NCBI GenBank assembly: GCA_002305715.1
Contig: DBQD01000018.1
Span: 1 to 64,000, forward strand
Direction: 5' to 3'
DNA: 64,000 bases
Source: Proteiniphilum sp. UBA1403
Lineage (GTDB): Bacteria > Bacteroidota > Bacteroidia > Bacteroidales > Dysgonomonadaceae
Below are positions 24,546 through 33,500 of this stretch, piece after piece. The notes beneath the pieces were generated by a model. It had not been told where the DNA came from and made no database searches. It was given only the letters and a program-made list of their open reading frames with translations. Every line of letters begins with the position of its first letter. Position 1 is the first letter of the stretch. The translations under genes and the position numbers were made by a program.

Positions 24546-25787
24546 ATGAAAAAGATAAATAGAGATAAAATGGGATGGTCAATGCTACTGTTGCTGATCG
24601 CCCTCTTCACCTTCGGAATGCAATCTTGCGATGACAACCCCGACAAGTTTGAATTGACTGAAGGAATACCTGAAATATATTATATACGTGTTCCCAACCC
24701 TGAGTCGGCTGATTCGCTCCTCGTGAGAGCCTTCATGGATAACAGTATTGTACTGGTAGGGAAGAACCTTACAAGTATACGCGAGATGTGGTTTAACGAC
24801 AAAAAAGCGTTGTTAAATTCCAGTCTAATTACCTATAATACCCTGTTTGTAACTGTTCCAAAAGAAATCCCTGGTGTGGTTACCGATAAGATCTACATGA
24901 TCACCAAAGGAAATGACACCATCACCTACGATTTTGGTGTGCAGGTTCCTGGACCGGTGGTGTCGCGTATCTCCTGCGAATATGCACACGACGGAGATGT
25001 GGCAATCCTCTATGGCGATTATTTCATTGACGATCCCAATGTGCCACTTACCATCACCATGGCTGGAAATATTCCTGTAACAGACATCATCAGCATTGAG
25101 AAGACAAAGGTGACTTTCCGCATTCCAAACGGAGCCCAAAAAGGCTATCTAAATGTGAAGACAATCTATGGTAACGGTCGTTCGAAATTTCAGTTCCGTG
25201 ACGATCGTGGTATGATCCTCGATTGGGATAATCTCAATGCCAGTGGTGGATGGCGTGCCGGTAAGATTAAGAGTACCGATCCTGAAGGTATTAGTGGCAA
25301 TTATGTATATTTTACAGGTTCACTAAGTGGTGATCCTTCATCAGACTGGGCAGAAGATGACTTCTCCTTCAACCTCTGGGGAGTTGCCAATGGACGACCT
25401 GAAGGCGATCTTTTTGATTCGGATCCTGCCAACTCTACTCTCAAGTTTGAGATCAATGTAACACAAGCTTGGTCCTCACTTGCACTGCAGATGATATTCA
25501 CTCCTTGGTCCACAAAAGACACCAACGGTTATATTGCCGACGGCACTACTCCTCGGGGACTTTGGAGACCATGGGAAAGTACCGGAAGCTATACAACCAA
25601 TGGCTGGGAGACCGTTTCCATACCGCTGTCTGAGTTTAAGTACAGTCATGCAGGAGGTACTTTGGAGATGGCACCCAAAGGAAACTATGGTGGGCTAACT
25701 TTCTTCGTTTACCATGGTGGTATAGCTGGTACCGCTTGTACTCCATATATCTGTATCGACAATATCCGAGTTGTTCCGAATGAATAA
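24546..25787 (+). CDS. Surface glycan-binding lipoprotein (SGBP-B-like, IPT/TIG domains)
   Basis: Lipoprotein of 413 residues, Cys28 in the lipobox MQSC. After a spacer, Ig-like IPT/TIG-type domains are suggested by ILVGKNLTSIREMWFND-like and AILYGDYFIDDP segments, and the last 200 residues form an aromatic-rich beta-sandwich (GGWRAGKIKS, WAEDDFSFNLWG, GLWRPWESTGSYTTNGWE) of the kind found in surface glycan-binding proteins of xyloglucan and mannan PULs. Its position after susD supports a role in holding polysaccharide at the surface. No catalytic motif is seen. Ligand preference is inferred. Confidence 0.8.
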   Translation: MKKINRDKMGWSMLLLLIALFTFGMQSCDDNPDKFELTEGIPEIYYIRVPNPESADSLLVRAFMDNSIVLVGKNLTSIREMWFNDKKALLNSSLITYNTLFVTVPKEIPGVVTDKIYMITKGNDTITYDFGVQVPGPVVSRISCEYAHDGDVAILYGDYFIDDPNVPLTITMAGNIPVTDIISIEKTKVTFRIPNGAQKGYLNVKTIYGNGRSKFQFRDDRGMILDWDNLNASGGWRAGKIKSTDPEGISGNYVYFTGSLSGDPSSDWAEDDFSFNLWGVANGRPEGDLFDSDPANSTLKFEINVTQAWSSLALQMIFTPWSTKDTNGYIADGTTPRGLWRPWESTGSYTTNGWETVSIPLSEFKYSHAGGTLEMAPKGNYGGLTFFVYHGGIAGTACTPYICIDNIRVVPNE

Positions 25788-25800
25788 ATAAGTCAATATT

Positions 25801-28149
25801 ATGAAACATTGCAATACAAAAAAATATAGATGGTCCGGCATGGCACTTTTCGTGCTGCTGTTAGGTAGCCTCCTGTTGTTACCATCCTGTGAGAAAGAGG
25901 AGGTAAATAATGATCCCTTGTTGTTTTCGTTCGGACCCTCACCCGCTCTACGTGGTGGTGAACTCCGTTTTATTGGTCAGAACCTGGGACAGGTAACTGC
26001 GGTAATCTTCCCTGGTCTGACTGGTGGATCAGTACAGGTTACTGAAATTATCACTGTGAATGAACGGGAGATTAAGGTGGTAATTCCACAAGATGCTGGT
26101 GTTGGTGTTGTGACATTGGTTACTCCTATCGGTGAGATTAAAACAAAAACGCCGATAACCTATTCCGAACCAATCTCCATATCAAGCGTTTCGCCGCTGA
26201 AGGTGAAACCGGGTGAAACACTAACTATTGAGGGTGATTATCTCAACCTGATTAAACGGGTAATATTTGTCGACAACGTTGCAGTTGAGGCTGAAGACTT
26301 CCTGCCAGGGCAGACACGGAAGAAACTGCAGGTGGTTGTTCCTGCTGAAGCTAGAACCGGTAAGATCATTTTATCTAATGCAGAGGAGATGCCAATTGAG
26401 CTGTATGCTCCAAATGATGTGGAAGTGGTCCTTCCATCGGTAACAGCACCAGCTGACTTGACGAACAAGAAACCGGGAGAGGTCATTGAAATTGCCGGAA
26501 AAGACTTTGATTTGGTGGTCGCACTTCGCATGCCAAATGGCGATGAGGTCCCGTTTGAGGTGATTACAAACGAAGGAAGTGAAATTATTCGTTTTACCCT
26601 GCCTGCAAACATGACTGATGGTGTTGTTGTTGCAGTTCCTGCATCGGGGGTAGATGTGGCAATAGCCAATATTGGTCTGGCTCTTCCAGCCAATGTGGTG
26701 GCTACTCCTTCAACCGATTTACGTGCCGGTGACCTGATAACCCTTGAAGGACTGAATATGGAGTTAATTACCTCCCTCACTTTCCCCGGCATGACAACAG
26801 TTGTAGAGCCTGAAAGTCAGACAGCAACAAAAGTAACCGTTACCATGCCAGACGCCGCTACTAGCGGAACCATGCTGCTTAACACCGGAAGTGGTGTATC
26901 GGTTGAAGTCGCTATTGAAACACTCAAACCAACCTTTGTCGCATATGAAAACAGTACAGTTCCATTGGGAGATAATGTAGTGATTACCGGTATAAATCTT
27001 GATCTGGTATCAAAAGTGTTATTTACCGGAGGTGCTACTGTAGAGGTGAGCAATAGCTCTTCTACCAATCTTATAATTGCAATGCCTACAATGAATGTGG
27101 AAACAGGAAATTTAACCCTTGTAATGGCTAACGGAGAGAGTGTGGAAATTGAGTCGCTCACTATTGAGGCTCCCAAGTTCGCCTACTTCCCTGTGCTACC
27201 AGGTGAGGAGGATGAACCCAATAAGGGAGGAACTGTAATGTCAATTGGTATCACAAATGGTGACAAGTTGATGGGAGTGGAAGTAGATGGAACACCGGTG
27301 CAATTTATCATCAATAACAATCTGCTCTATTTTGAAATTCCACAACTTGCAAACGCAAATAGCAAAGTAAAACTGATCTCTACTAATGGAGAAATCATAT
27401 ACAGCATAGCCTTTATTCCTGCAACCGATATTGAAATTGTTATTTTCAATACGCTTACAGACTTAGGACCATGGACCGATCCTCGTGTATTGATACCTGC
27501 CAGCGAGTTTGAAAGAGATATACCGGCTGAAGCCAAACTTAAGATCTACTTTGTACAGAAAGAGGCTTGGGGACAAGTACAGATCAACGATGGTTGGTGG
27601 TCCAACGATGGCATTTTCTTCCCAGAGATAGGCGGAGCTCATCTCACAACAGACAATGCCGGGGGTAAAGATGTGAAAGAGATTGAACTTACCCTCACGC
27701 CTGAATTGGTTCAGCGCTTCCGAGAAAAAGGTGGTATCGTAATGCAAGGCTCAGACTGGATCATTTCGAAGGTTTCAATCAAGTATCAGATAGATCTTGA
27801 AAAAACTGTTTGGACAGGTGATGTTGATCTTGGTAGCTGGTCTATAAATTACGAAGTGACACCTAACACAAATTTCCTTGATGCAGGTGTTAAGGCTGGT
27901 ATGACCCTCCGAATCTATGTAGACACTTATGGTCCAGAACCGAAAATACAACTTTTCCACGGTAACTGGGGACGAATTTATGGAGATATAGTAATTGATA
28001 CGACAAACAGTGCCGTTTGGAACGGAAAATGTTTCGCCTTGCCAATAGATGCGGAAATTGCATCCTATTTAAGGGAGAAAATTGACTGGGGTTACAGTCT
28101 TATTGTTCAAGGTCAGGATTGTAAATTGAAGAAAATTACCATCGAATAG
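25801..28149 (+). CDS. Multi-domain IPT/TIG surface glycan-binding lipoprotein
   Basis: Lipoprotein of 782 residues, Cys30 in the lipobox LPSC. It contains about five consecutive IPT/TIG-like Ig repeats up to roughly residue 460, each with a P/G-rich turn followed by a strand such as LTIEGDYLNLIKRVIF, IEIAGKDFDLVVALRMP, ITLEGLNMELITSLTFP or VVITGINLDLVSKVLF. The C-terminus holds two related aromatic-rich domains (from about 543 and 669) that look like a duplicated carbohydrate-binding module. It follows the shorter SGBP by 13 bases. The long Ig stalk would project the binding modules away from the cell surface. A long hairpin lies just after the stop. Confidence 0.78.
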   Translation: MKHCNTKKYRWSGMALFVLLLGSLLLLPSCEKEEVNNDPLLFSFGPSPALRGGELRFIGQNLGQVTAVIFPGLTGGSVQVTEIITVNEREIKVVIPQDAGVGVVTLVTPIGEIKTKTPITYSEPISISSVSPLKVKPGETLTIEGDYLNLIKRVIFVDNVAVEAEDFLPGQTRKKLQVVVPAEARTGKIILSNAEEMPIELYAPNDVEVVLPSVTAPADLTNKKPGEVIEIAGKDFDLVVALRMPNGDEVPFEVITNEGSEIIRFTLPANMTDGVVVAVPASGVDVAIANIGLALPANVVATPSTDLRAGDLITLEGLNMELITSLTFPGMTTVVEPESQTATKVTVTMPDAATSGTMLLNTGSGVSVEVAIETLKPTFVAYENSTVPLGDNVVITGINLDLVSKVLFTGGATVEVSNSSSTNLIIAMPTMNVETGNLTLVMANGESVEIESLTIEAPKFAYFPVLPGEEDEPNKGGTVMSIGITNGDKLMGVEVDGTPVQFIINNNLLYFEIPQLANANSKVKLISTNGEIIYSIAFIPATDIEIVIFNTLTDLGPWTDPRVLIPASEFERDIPAEAKLKIYFVQKEAWGQVQINDGWWSNDGIFFPEIGGAHLTTDNAGGKDVKEIELTLTPELVQRFREKGGIVMQGSDWIISKVSIKYQIDLEKTVWTGDVDLGSWSINYEVTPNTNFLDAGVKAGMTLRIYVDTYGPEPKIQLFHGNWGRIYGDIVIDTTNSAVWNGKCFALPIDAEIASYLREKIDWGYSLIVQGQDCKLKKITIE

Positions 28150-28167
28150 AAATTTATGAGTCTGAGA

Positions 28168-28206
28168 CTGTCTGAACCGATCAGTTGATAAGATCGGTTC
28201 GGACAG
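28168..28206 (+). other. Long intra-operon hairpin between SGBP and GH26 genes
   Basis: A 15-bp stem with one G-U pair (28168-28182 with 28192-28206) and a nine-base loop; TGAGA/TCTCA (28163-28167, 28209-28213) extends it past a two-base bulge. No T run follows, so it is more likely an mRNA-stabilising or processing stem than a full terminator. Confidence 0.6.
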
Positions 28207-28259
28207 AATCTCAAAATATTCAGTACCGGTTGTAACAAAGGTACATAAATTTATAAAAA

Positions 28260-29666
28260 ATGATTCGAAAAATCATTTTAGGGGGTATTATATGCTTGTT
28301 GCATCTTATGTTGTGTCTGGTTTTATCATGTTCCGGAAGCAATGAAGAACAGACTACAGGCAATCCACCTCAGTTGCTCTCCAGTGATCCTGCAAATGGT
28401 GAGATAAATGTGATGGAGGGTATAACTATGCTCACACTGAGGTTTAACATGAACGTGACTCTGGGTGCGATTCGACAGGTTACCCTTAATGGACAACAGA
28501 TAACCGATCTACAACCCGGATTGAATGGAGAACTGAAGTTAATCGTGCCACCGTTGCAACCTGCAACCGATTACATGTTGCTATTGCCTGCACAAACAGT
28601 GAAGGGACCAACAGGACTCTTTAATACTTCAGAGATTAAGATTCTCTTTTCAACTCGTGCACCTGTGCCTTCGCGTGAGGGACTTTCTCCACAGGCGGAG
28701 AAATTGTTGATCTACATGAAACAACAACAGGGTGAAAATATCCTTTCTGGTACTATGGCTAATGTTGCCTGGAACACAAACGAGGCGGAGTGGGTGTATT
28801 ACCATACTGGCAAATGGCCGGCAATCAATGGATTCGACTATCTCCATCTATATGCATCTCCTTCCAGCTGGATCGATTATGGAAATACAAGTGTTGTGGA
28901 GGATTGGTGGAACAATGGGGGACTAGTGACGGCTTCTTGGCACTGGAATGTACCGGATAACAGTGGGGTAGAGGGTAGATATTCTTTCTATTGGGGAAGT
29001 GAACCTGATCAGACGCGTTTCGACATTAAAAAAATTGATGACGTTAATTCAATCGAGTACAAACGGATTATGGCTGATATCGATAAGATATCTGATTATT
29101 TAAAGCTTCTGAAAGAGAAAAATATACCGGTCATTTGGCGTCCCCTTCATGAAGCTGCTGGCAATATCGGAGCATTCCCCGGAGGTCAAGCCTGGTTCTG
29201 GTGGGGGGCAGGTGGCGCAGAATACTTTATAAAACTTTGGAGGTTGATGTTCAACCGGTTGACAAATCAACACGAACTCAACAATCTTATATGGGTTTGG
29301 ACATCACAGATGACAGATGCCGACTGGTACCCCGGTGATGACTATGTAGATGTAGTGGGAAGAGATATCTATAATCAGCAGGAACCAGCAACAATTAAAA
29401 GTGAATTCACCGTGCTACAGCAGCGATATTTCGGTAAACCTGTCGCCCTGAGCGAATGTGGAAATGTGGCCAGCATCACTACACAATGGAGTGCCGGTGC
29501 AAAATGGATTTGGTTTATGCCTTGGTACGATTACGACCGGACCCTGAATCCAAGTAGCGAAGCTTTCAAGATAAGGACACATCAACATGCCACAATCGAT
29601 TGGTGGGAAGATGTCTTAGCGCAGCCTTTTGTAATTACCCGAGATGAGTTACCTGATCTGAAATAA
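28260..29666 (+). CDS. GH26 beta-mannanase lipoprotein with N-terminal Ig-like domain
   Basis: Endo-acting 1,4-beta-mannanase, 468 residues. Lipobox VLSC gives Cys24, so it is anchored to a membrane, probably at the surface. Residues 30-125 form a Big_5-like Ig domain (DPANGEINVMEGITMLTLRF). The GH26 catalytic domain has the acid/base Glu298 in WRPLHEAAG and the nucleophile Glu399 in LSECGN, plus the aromatic AWFWWG segment that lines the subsites in this family. It would cut mannan or glucomannan backbones. A second, shorter GH26 gene follows after nine bases, so the pair may split surface and periplasmic roles. Confidence 0.93.
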   Translation: MIRKIILGGIICLLHLMLCLVLSCSGSNEEQTTGNPPQLLSSDPANGEINVMEGITMLTLRFNMNVTLGAIRQVTLNGQQITDLQPGLNGELKLIVPPLQPATDYMLLLPAQTVKGPTGLFNTSEIKILFSTRAPVPSREGLSPQAEKLLIYMKQQQGENILSGTMANVAWNTNEAEWVYYHTGKWPAINGFDYLHLYASPSSWIDYGNTSVVEDWWNNGGLVTASWHWNVPDNSGVEGRYSFYWGSEPDQTRFDIKKIDDVNSIEYKRIMADIDKISDYLKLLKEKNIPVIWRPLHEAAGNIGAFPGGQAWFWWGAGGAEYFIKLWRLMFNRLTNQHELNNLIWVWTSQMTDADWYPGDDYVDVVGRDIYNQQEPATIKSEFTVLQQRYFGKPVALSECGNVASITTQWSAGAKWIWFMPWYDYDRTLNPSSEAFKIRTHQHATIDWWEDVLAQPFVITRDELPDLK

Positions 29667-29675
29667 GAGATACCT

Positions 29676-30821
29676 ATGCGAAAAAGAACAATTATTTTAT
29701 CGAATTTAATGCTTTCAGTCATACTATTGACCGGATTCTCCTGTACACAGAAAAGAACTTCGAACAGTGATGAAGGACTGAACAGCGTGCAAAGAACAAA
29801 AGAAACAGAAAACCTGTTGGTTAATCTGAAAGAAATTGCAACGGCCGGTTTCATGTTTGGCCACCAAGATGATCCTCTTTACGGAGTCATTTGGGAGGGT
29901 GACAGTGGTCGCTCCGATGTGCGGAGTGTTGTGGGAGACTATCCGGCAGTGATGGGGTTCGACATTGGTGGTATTGAATTGGGGGCTACAAACAACATTG
30001 ATAATGTTTCATTCGACATCATTCGTCGCGAAATTATTAGACATTACGAACGAGGAGGAATGATTACAATCAGCTGGCATGCTCGTAATCCACTTACCGG
30101 TGGAGATTCATGGGATGTAACGCGTAACGATGTGGTACAATCCGTGCTACATGGAGAAGCGAAGCATTTGATTTTCATGGAATGGCTCGATAGAGCGGCA
30201 GCCTTCTTCAACTCCCTCACCATGGATGATGGGACAAAGATTCCGGTGCTCTTTCGTCCATGGCATGAACATACCGGTAGTTGGTTCTGGTGGGGGAAGG
30301 ATCTCTGCAGTGTGGAACAATACATTTCTCTTTGGGAAATGACGCGTAGTCGCTTCGAGAAGGCAGGTGTCAACAACTTGTTATATGCATATTCACCCGA
30401 TATACAGGGACCTGGTGATATTTATATGGAGCGCTATCCTGGCGACCAATTTGTGGATCTCCTGGGATTGGACGGCTACCACCGGGAAAATGAAAAAGGA
30501 ATAGATGCCTATTGGAAATCACTTCACACCATCCTCTCATTTATGACAGAGGAGGGAGCAAGACGAAACAAACCCATCGCACTTACAGAAACTGGATTAG
30601 AGGCAATACCCATTGCCGACTGGTGGACAAATGTCCTGTTTCCAGTGGTGGACCGTTATCCCGTAAGTTACGTACTGGTTTGGCGAAACGCACGAGAGAG
30701 AGCTGATCACTTTTACGCACCCTTTCCGGGTCAACTCTCAGCCGATGATTTTGTCACCTTTTATGAACATCCTAAAACCTTGTTCAGTAAAGATATTCAC
30801 AACCTGTATCAATTGAATTAA
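29676..30821 (+). CDS. GH26 beta-mannanase lipoprotein, second copy
   Basis: Second GH26 enzyme, 381 residues, lipoprotein through Cys23 (lipobox GFSC). It lacks the Ig-like domain of its neighbour. Acid/base Glu198 lies in FRPWHEHTGSWFWWG and nucleophile Glu305 in ALTETGLE. The N-terminal part with FGHQDDPLYGVIWEG is typical of Bacteroidota mannan-locus GH26 enzymes, some of which release mannobiose from chain ends. Mannobiose is the substrate the downstream epimerase and phosphorylase would need; product specificity is inferred, not visible. Confidence 0.93.
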   Translation: MRKRTIILSNLMLSVILLTGFSCTQKRTSNSDEGLNSVQRTKETENLLVNLKEIATAGFMFGHQDDPLYGVIWEGDSGRSDVRSVVGDYPAVMGFDIGGIELGATNNIDNVSFDIIRREIIRHYERGGMITISWHARNPLTGGDSWDVTRNDVVQSVLHGEAKHLIFMEWLDRAAAFFNSLTMDDGTKIPVLFRPWHEHTGSWFWWGKDLCSVEQYISLWEMTRSRFEKAGVNNLLYAYSPDIQGPGDIYMERYPGDQFVDLLGLDGYHRENEKGIDAYWKSLHTILSFMTEEGARRNKPIALTETGLEAIPIADWWTNVLFPVVDRYPVSYVLVWRNARERADHFYAPFPGQLSADDFVTFYEHPKTLFSKDIHNLYQLN

Positions 30822-30834
30822 AAAGATTACAATT

Positions 30835-32016
30835 ATGAAGTCATATAAGCAACAGATTCAACAAATGAGAAAGGAGCATGAGAATCTTCTTGCTCGAAAG
30901 AATGAACCATTGGAGATTAGCAATGGTTGGTACCGTCGTTACCGTTATCCAGTACTTACGGCAGAACATACACCTTTGTATTGGCGATATGATTTCAACC
31001 CGGAAACAAACCCTTTCCTCATGGAACGCATAGGTATGAATGCTACCATGAATGCCGGTGCTATAAAATGGAACGGTCGCTACCTGATGATGGTTCGTGT
31101 AGAGGGTGTCGATCGCAAGTCTTTCTTTGGTATCGCTGAGAGTCCCAATGGTGTCGATAACTTCCGCTTTTGGGATTATCCGGTGGAGATCCCCGAACTA
31201 GAGGACCCTGCAACCAACACATACGATATGCGACTTACGGCGCACGAAGATGGTTGGATATATGGTATTTTCTGTGCTGAGCGTTTCGATGAGACGGCCG
31301 AACCGGGTGATTTGTCGAAAGCAAAGGCCTCAGCAGGTATTGTACGTACAAAAGATTTGATCACATGGGAGCGATTACCTGATTTAGTCTCAACCAATCA
31401 ACAACGAAATGTTGTGTTGCATCCAGAATTTGTGAATGGAAAGTATGCACTCTACACTCGCCCGCAAGATGGGTTTATTGATGCGGGTAATGGTCAGGGT
31501 ATTGGCTGGGCTCTCATTGATGATATGACAGAGGCTGTTGTAACGGAGGAGAAAATAATTGACCGTCGTTTTTATCATACTATCAAGGAGGTTAAAAACG
31601 GTGAGGGACCGGCACCCATTAAAACCAGTAAAGGATGGCTTCACTTGGCACATGGTGTTCGCGGTTGTGCAGCAGGTCTGAGATATGTATTATATTTGTA
31701 CATGACTTCACTCGAGGACCCCTCGAAATTGATCGCTTCACCTGGAGGTTATTTCATGGCACCGCAAGGAGAAGAACGGGTAGGTGATGTCTCAAATGTG
31801 CTCTTTAGCAATGGTTGGATTGCCGATGAGGATGGTACTGTCTTTATTTACTATGCCTCTTCAGATACACGTATGCACGTGGCTACCAGCACTGTGGATA
31901 GACTAGTAGATTACTGCCTCCATACTCCGGAAGATGGACTTACTTCGAGCTCTTCGGTCTGTACAGTTAAAAAGCAGATCGATAAGAATCTCGAGATACT
32001 CAAAGAAATTGATTAA
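30835..32016 (+). CDS. GH130 4-O-beta-D-mannosyl-D-glucose phosphorylase-like enzyme
   Basis: Cytoplasmic inverting phosphorylase of 393 residues without a signal peptide. It is predicted to split Man-beta-1,4-Glc with phosphate into mannose-1-phosphate and glucose. The five-bladed propeller core is recognisable from MNAGAIKWNGRYLMMVRVEG and TNTYDMRLTAHEDGWIYG; Asp131 in the latter falls where the catalytic acid of the characterised Bacteroides fragilis enzyme (GH130 subfamily 1) lies. Length also agrees with that enzyme. Co-location with a 2-epimerase of the AGE family supports this activity over direct mannobiose phosphorolysis. Confidence 0.9.
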   Translation: MKSYKQQIQQMRKEHENLLARKNEPLEISNGWYRRYRYPVLTAEHTPLYWRYDFNPETNPFLMERIGMNATMNAGAIKWNGRYLMMVRVEGVDRKSFFGIAESPNGVDNFRFWDYPVEIPELEDPATNTYDMRLTAHEDGWIYGIFCAERFDETAEPGDLSKAKASAGIVRTKDLITWERLPDLVSTNQQRNVVLHPEFVNGKYALYTRPQDGFIDAGNGQGIGWALIDDMTEAVVTEEKIIDRRFYHTIKEVKNGEGPAPIKTSKGWLHLAHGVRGCAAGLRYVLYLYMTSLEDPSKLIASPGGYFMAPQGEERVGDVSNVLFSNGWIADEDGTVFIYYASSDTRMHVATSTVDRLVDYCLHTPEDGLTSSSSVCTVKKQIDKNLEILKEID

Positions 32017-32051
32017 CATCGGGTATAAATCAATCCGAAAATGAAAAACAA

Positions 32052-33476
32052 ATGATCACCTTAAAGGAAAAAATTGCGTATGGTTTTGGCGATGCTGCCT
32101 CTTCCATGTTTTGGAAGATTTTTGGGATGTATTCCCTTTTCTTCTACACTGATGTGTTCGGCATTACCGCTGCTGCTGCCGGCACGATGTTCTTGATAGC
32201 CCGATTATGGGATTCATTTTTCGACCTTTTCGTCGGCATCATGAGTGACCGCACCAAAACACGTTGGGGAAAATACCGTCCTTACCTACTTTGGTTTGCC
32301 ATCCCGTTTGCCGTAATGGGGGTCATCACCTTCTTCACCCCCGATTTTAGTCAAACTGGAAAGTTGGTCTATGCGTACGTGACTTACTCATTGATGATGA
32401 TTGTCTACTCACTCATCAATGTGCCATATGCATCGTTGTTGGGTGTTATCTCACCCGATCCTCGTGAGCGGAATACGCTCTCCTCCTATCGAATGTCGTT
32501 TGCATTTATCGGTAGTTTCGTTACATTCATGTTGTTGCAGCCACTGATCGACTTCTTCTCTAAGCAATTTGGAGGAGAAGAGAATGTGGTGGCATTCCAG
32601 GTATCAGATGGATCAGTGAGCACGAATCCCATCGGTTGGGTCATGGGTGTTGGTGCTATTGGATTACTTTGTATTGTCCTCTTCCTACTCTGTTTCTTCT
32701 GGACGAAAGAGCGTGTAGTACAGATAGAAGAGGAGGAAAAGGTGTCGGTTAAGAAAGACTTGAAGAACTTGTTTCATAATGCTCCGTGGTGGATCCTTGT
32801 TGGTACCGGACTGGCGGCACTTCTTTTCAATGCCATCCGCGACAGCGTGGCCATTTATTACTTCCGAGATTATGTACAGTCAAGCTACCGCATGACCGGA
32901 ACGGGTTGGGATATGACCACCATTTACTTCCTGGTGGGACAGGCAGCCAACCTCCTAGGTGTGATGCTTGCACCTTCTCTCTCAACACGTTTTGGAAAAC
33001 GGAGAACCTATATGATTGCGATATTGATGGCAGGTATACTGAGCACCAGCTTCTATTTTATACCCAACAACATCGCATGGATCCTGGTCTTCCAATTCTT
33101 CATCTCAGTTTTTGCTGGTTATGTGCTGCCACTGCTTTGGTCCATGTTCTCTGACATTGTGGATCATCAGGAACTGCTTACCGGTCGCCGTGCAAGTGGA
33201 TTGATCTTCTCCTCCTCTTCCATGTCGCAAAAATTAGGCTGGGCACTTGGAGCGGCATTGAGCGGCTGGGTGTTGGCTTACTTTAAATATGCTCCCGAAG
33301 CGTTACAGCAAAGTGCGGAAACCATACATGGTGAACATCTAATGATTTCTTTACTTCCTGCAATCTGTTGTCTTTTAGCATTCTTCGGCATGTACTTCTA
33401 TCCTTTGACTGATAAAAAAGTGAAGGAGAATTTTGAGCAACTTGAGTCGAAGCGTGCTGCAATGTATATCAAGTAA
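32052..33476 (+). CDS. GPH-family (MelB-like) sugar:cation symporter
   Basis: Inner-membrane carrier of 474 residues with about twelve hydrophobic segments. The start LKEKIAYGFGDAASSMFW and the first cytoplasmic loop GIMSDRTKTRWGKYRPYLLW are signatures of the glycoside-pentoside-hexuronide family. Acidic residues in helix 2 (LWDSFFDLFVG) correspond to the cation-site aspartates of MelB. Between GH130 and GH94 genes, it is expected to import mannobiose, cellobiose or mixed disaccharides from the periplasm. No sugar kinase or PTS gene accompanies it. Confidence 0.92.
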   Translation: MITLKEKIAYGFGDAASSMFWKIFGMYSLFFYTDVFGITAAAAGTMFLIARLWDSFFDLFVGIMSDRTKTRWGKYRPYLLWFAIPFAVMGVITFFTPDFSQTGKLVYAYVTYSLMMIVYSLINVPYASLLGVISPDPRERNTLSSYRMSFAFIGSFVTFMLLQPLIDFFSKQFGGEENVVAFQVSDGSVSTNPIGWVMGVGAIGLLCIVLFLLCFFWTKERVVQIEEEEKVSVKKDLKNLFHNAPWWILVGTGLAALLFNAIRDSVAIYYFRDYVQSSYRMTGTGWDMTTIYFLVGQAANLLGVMLAPSLSTRFGKRRTYMIAILMAGILSTSFYFIPNNIAWILVFQFFISVFAGYVLPLLWSMFSDIVDHQELLTGRRASGLIFSSSSMSQKLGWALGAALSGWVLAYFKYAPEALQQSAETIHGEHLMISLLPAICCLLAFFGMYFYPLTDKKVKENFEQLESKRAAMYIK

Positions 33477-33500
33477 TTTGTCACACTTAAACAGAGTATT

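Noticed and set aside
26238..26792. 184-codon minus-strand open frame
   Set aside because: Antisense to the multi-domain SGBP gene; Ser/Thr-rich translation is an artefact of the repeated sense sequence.
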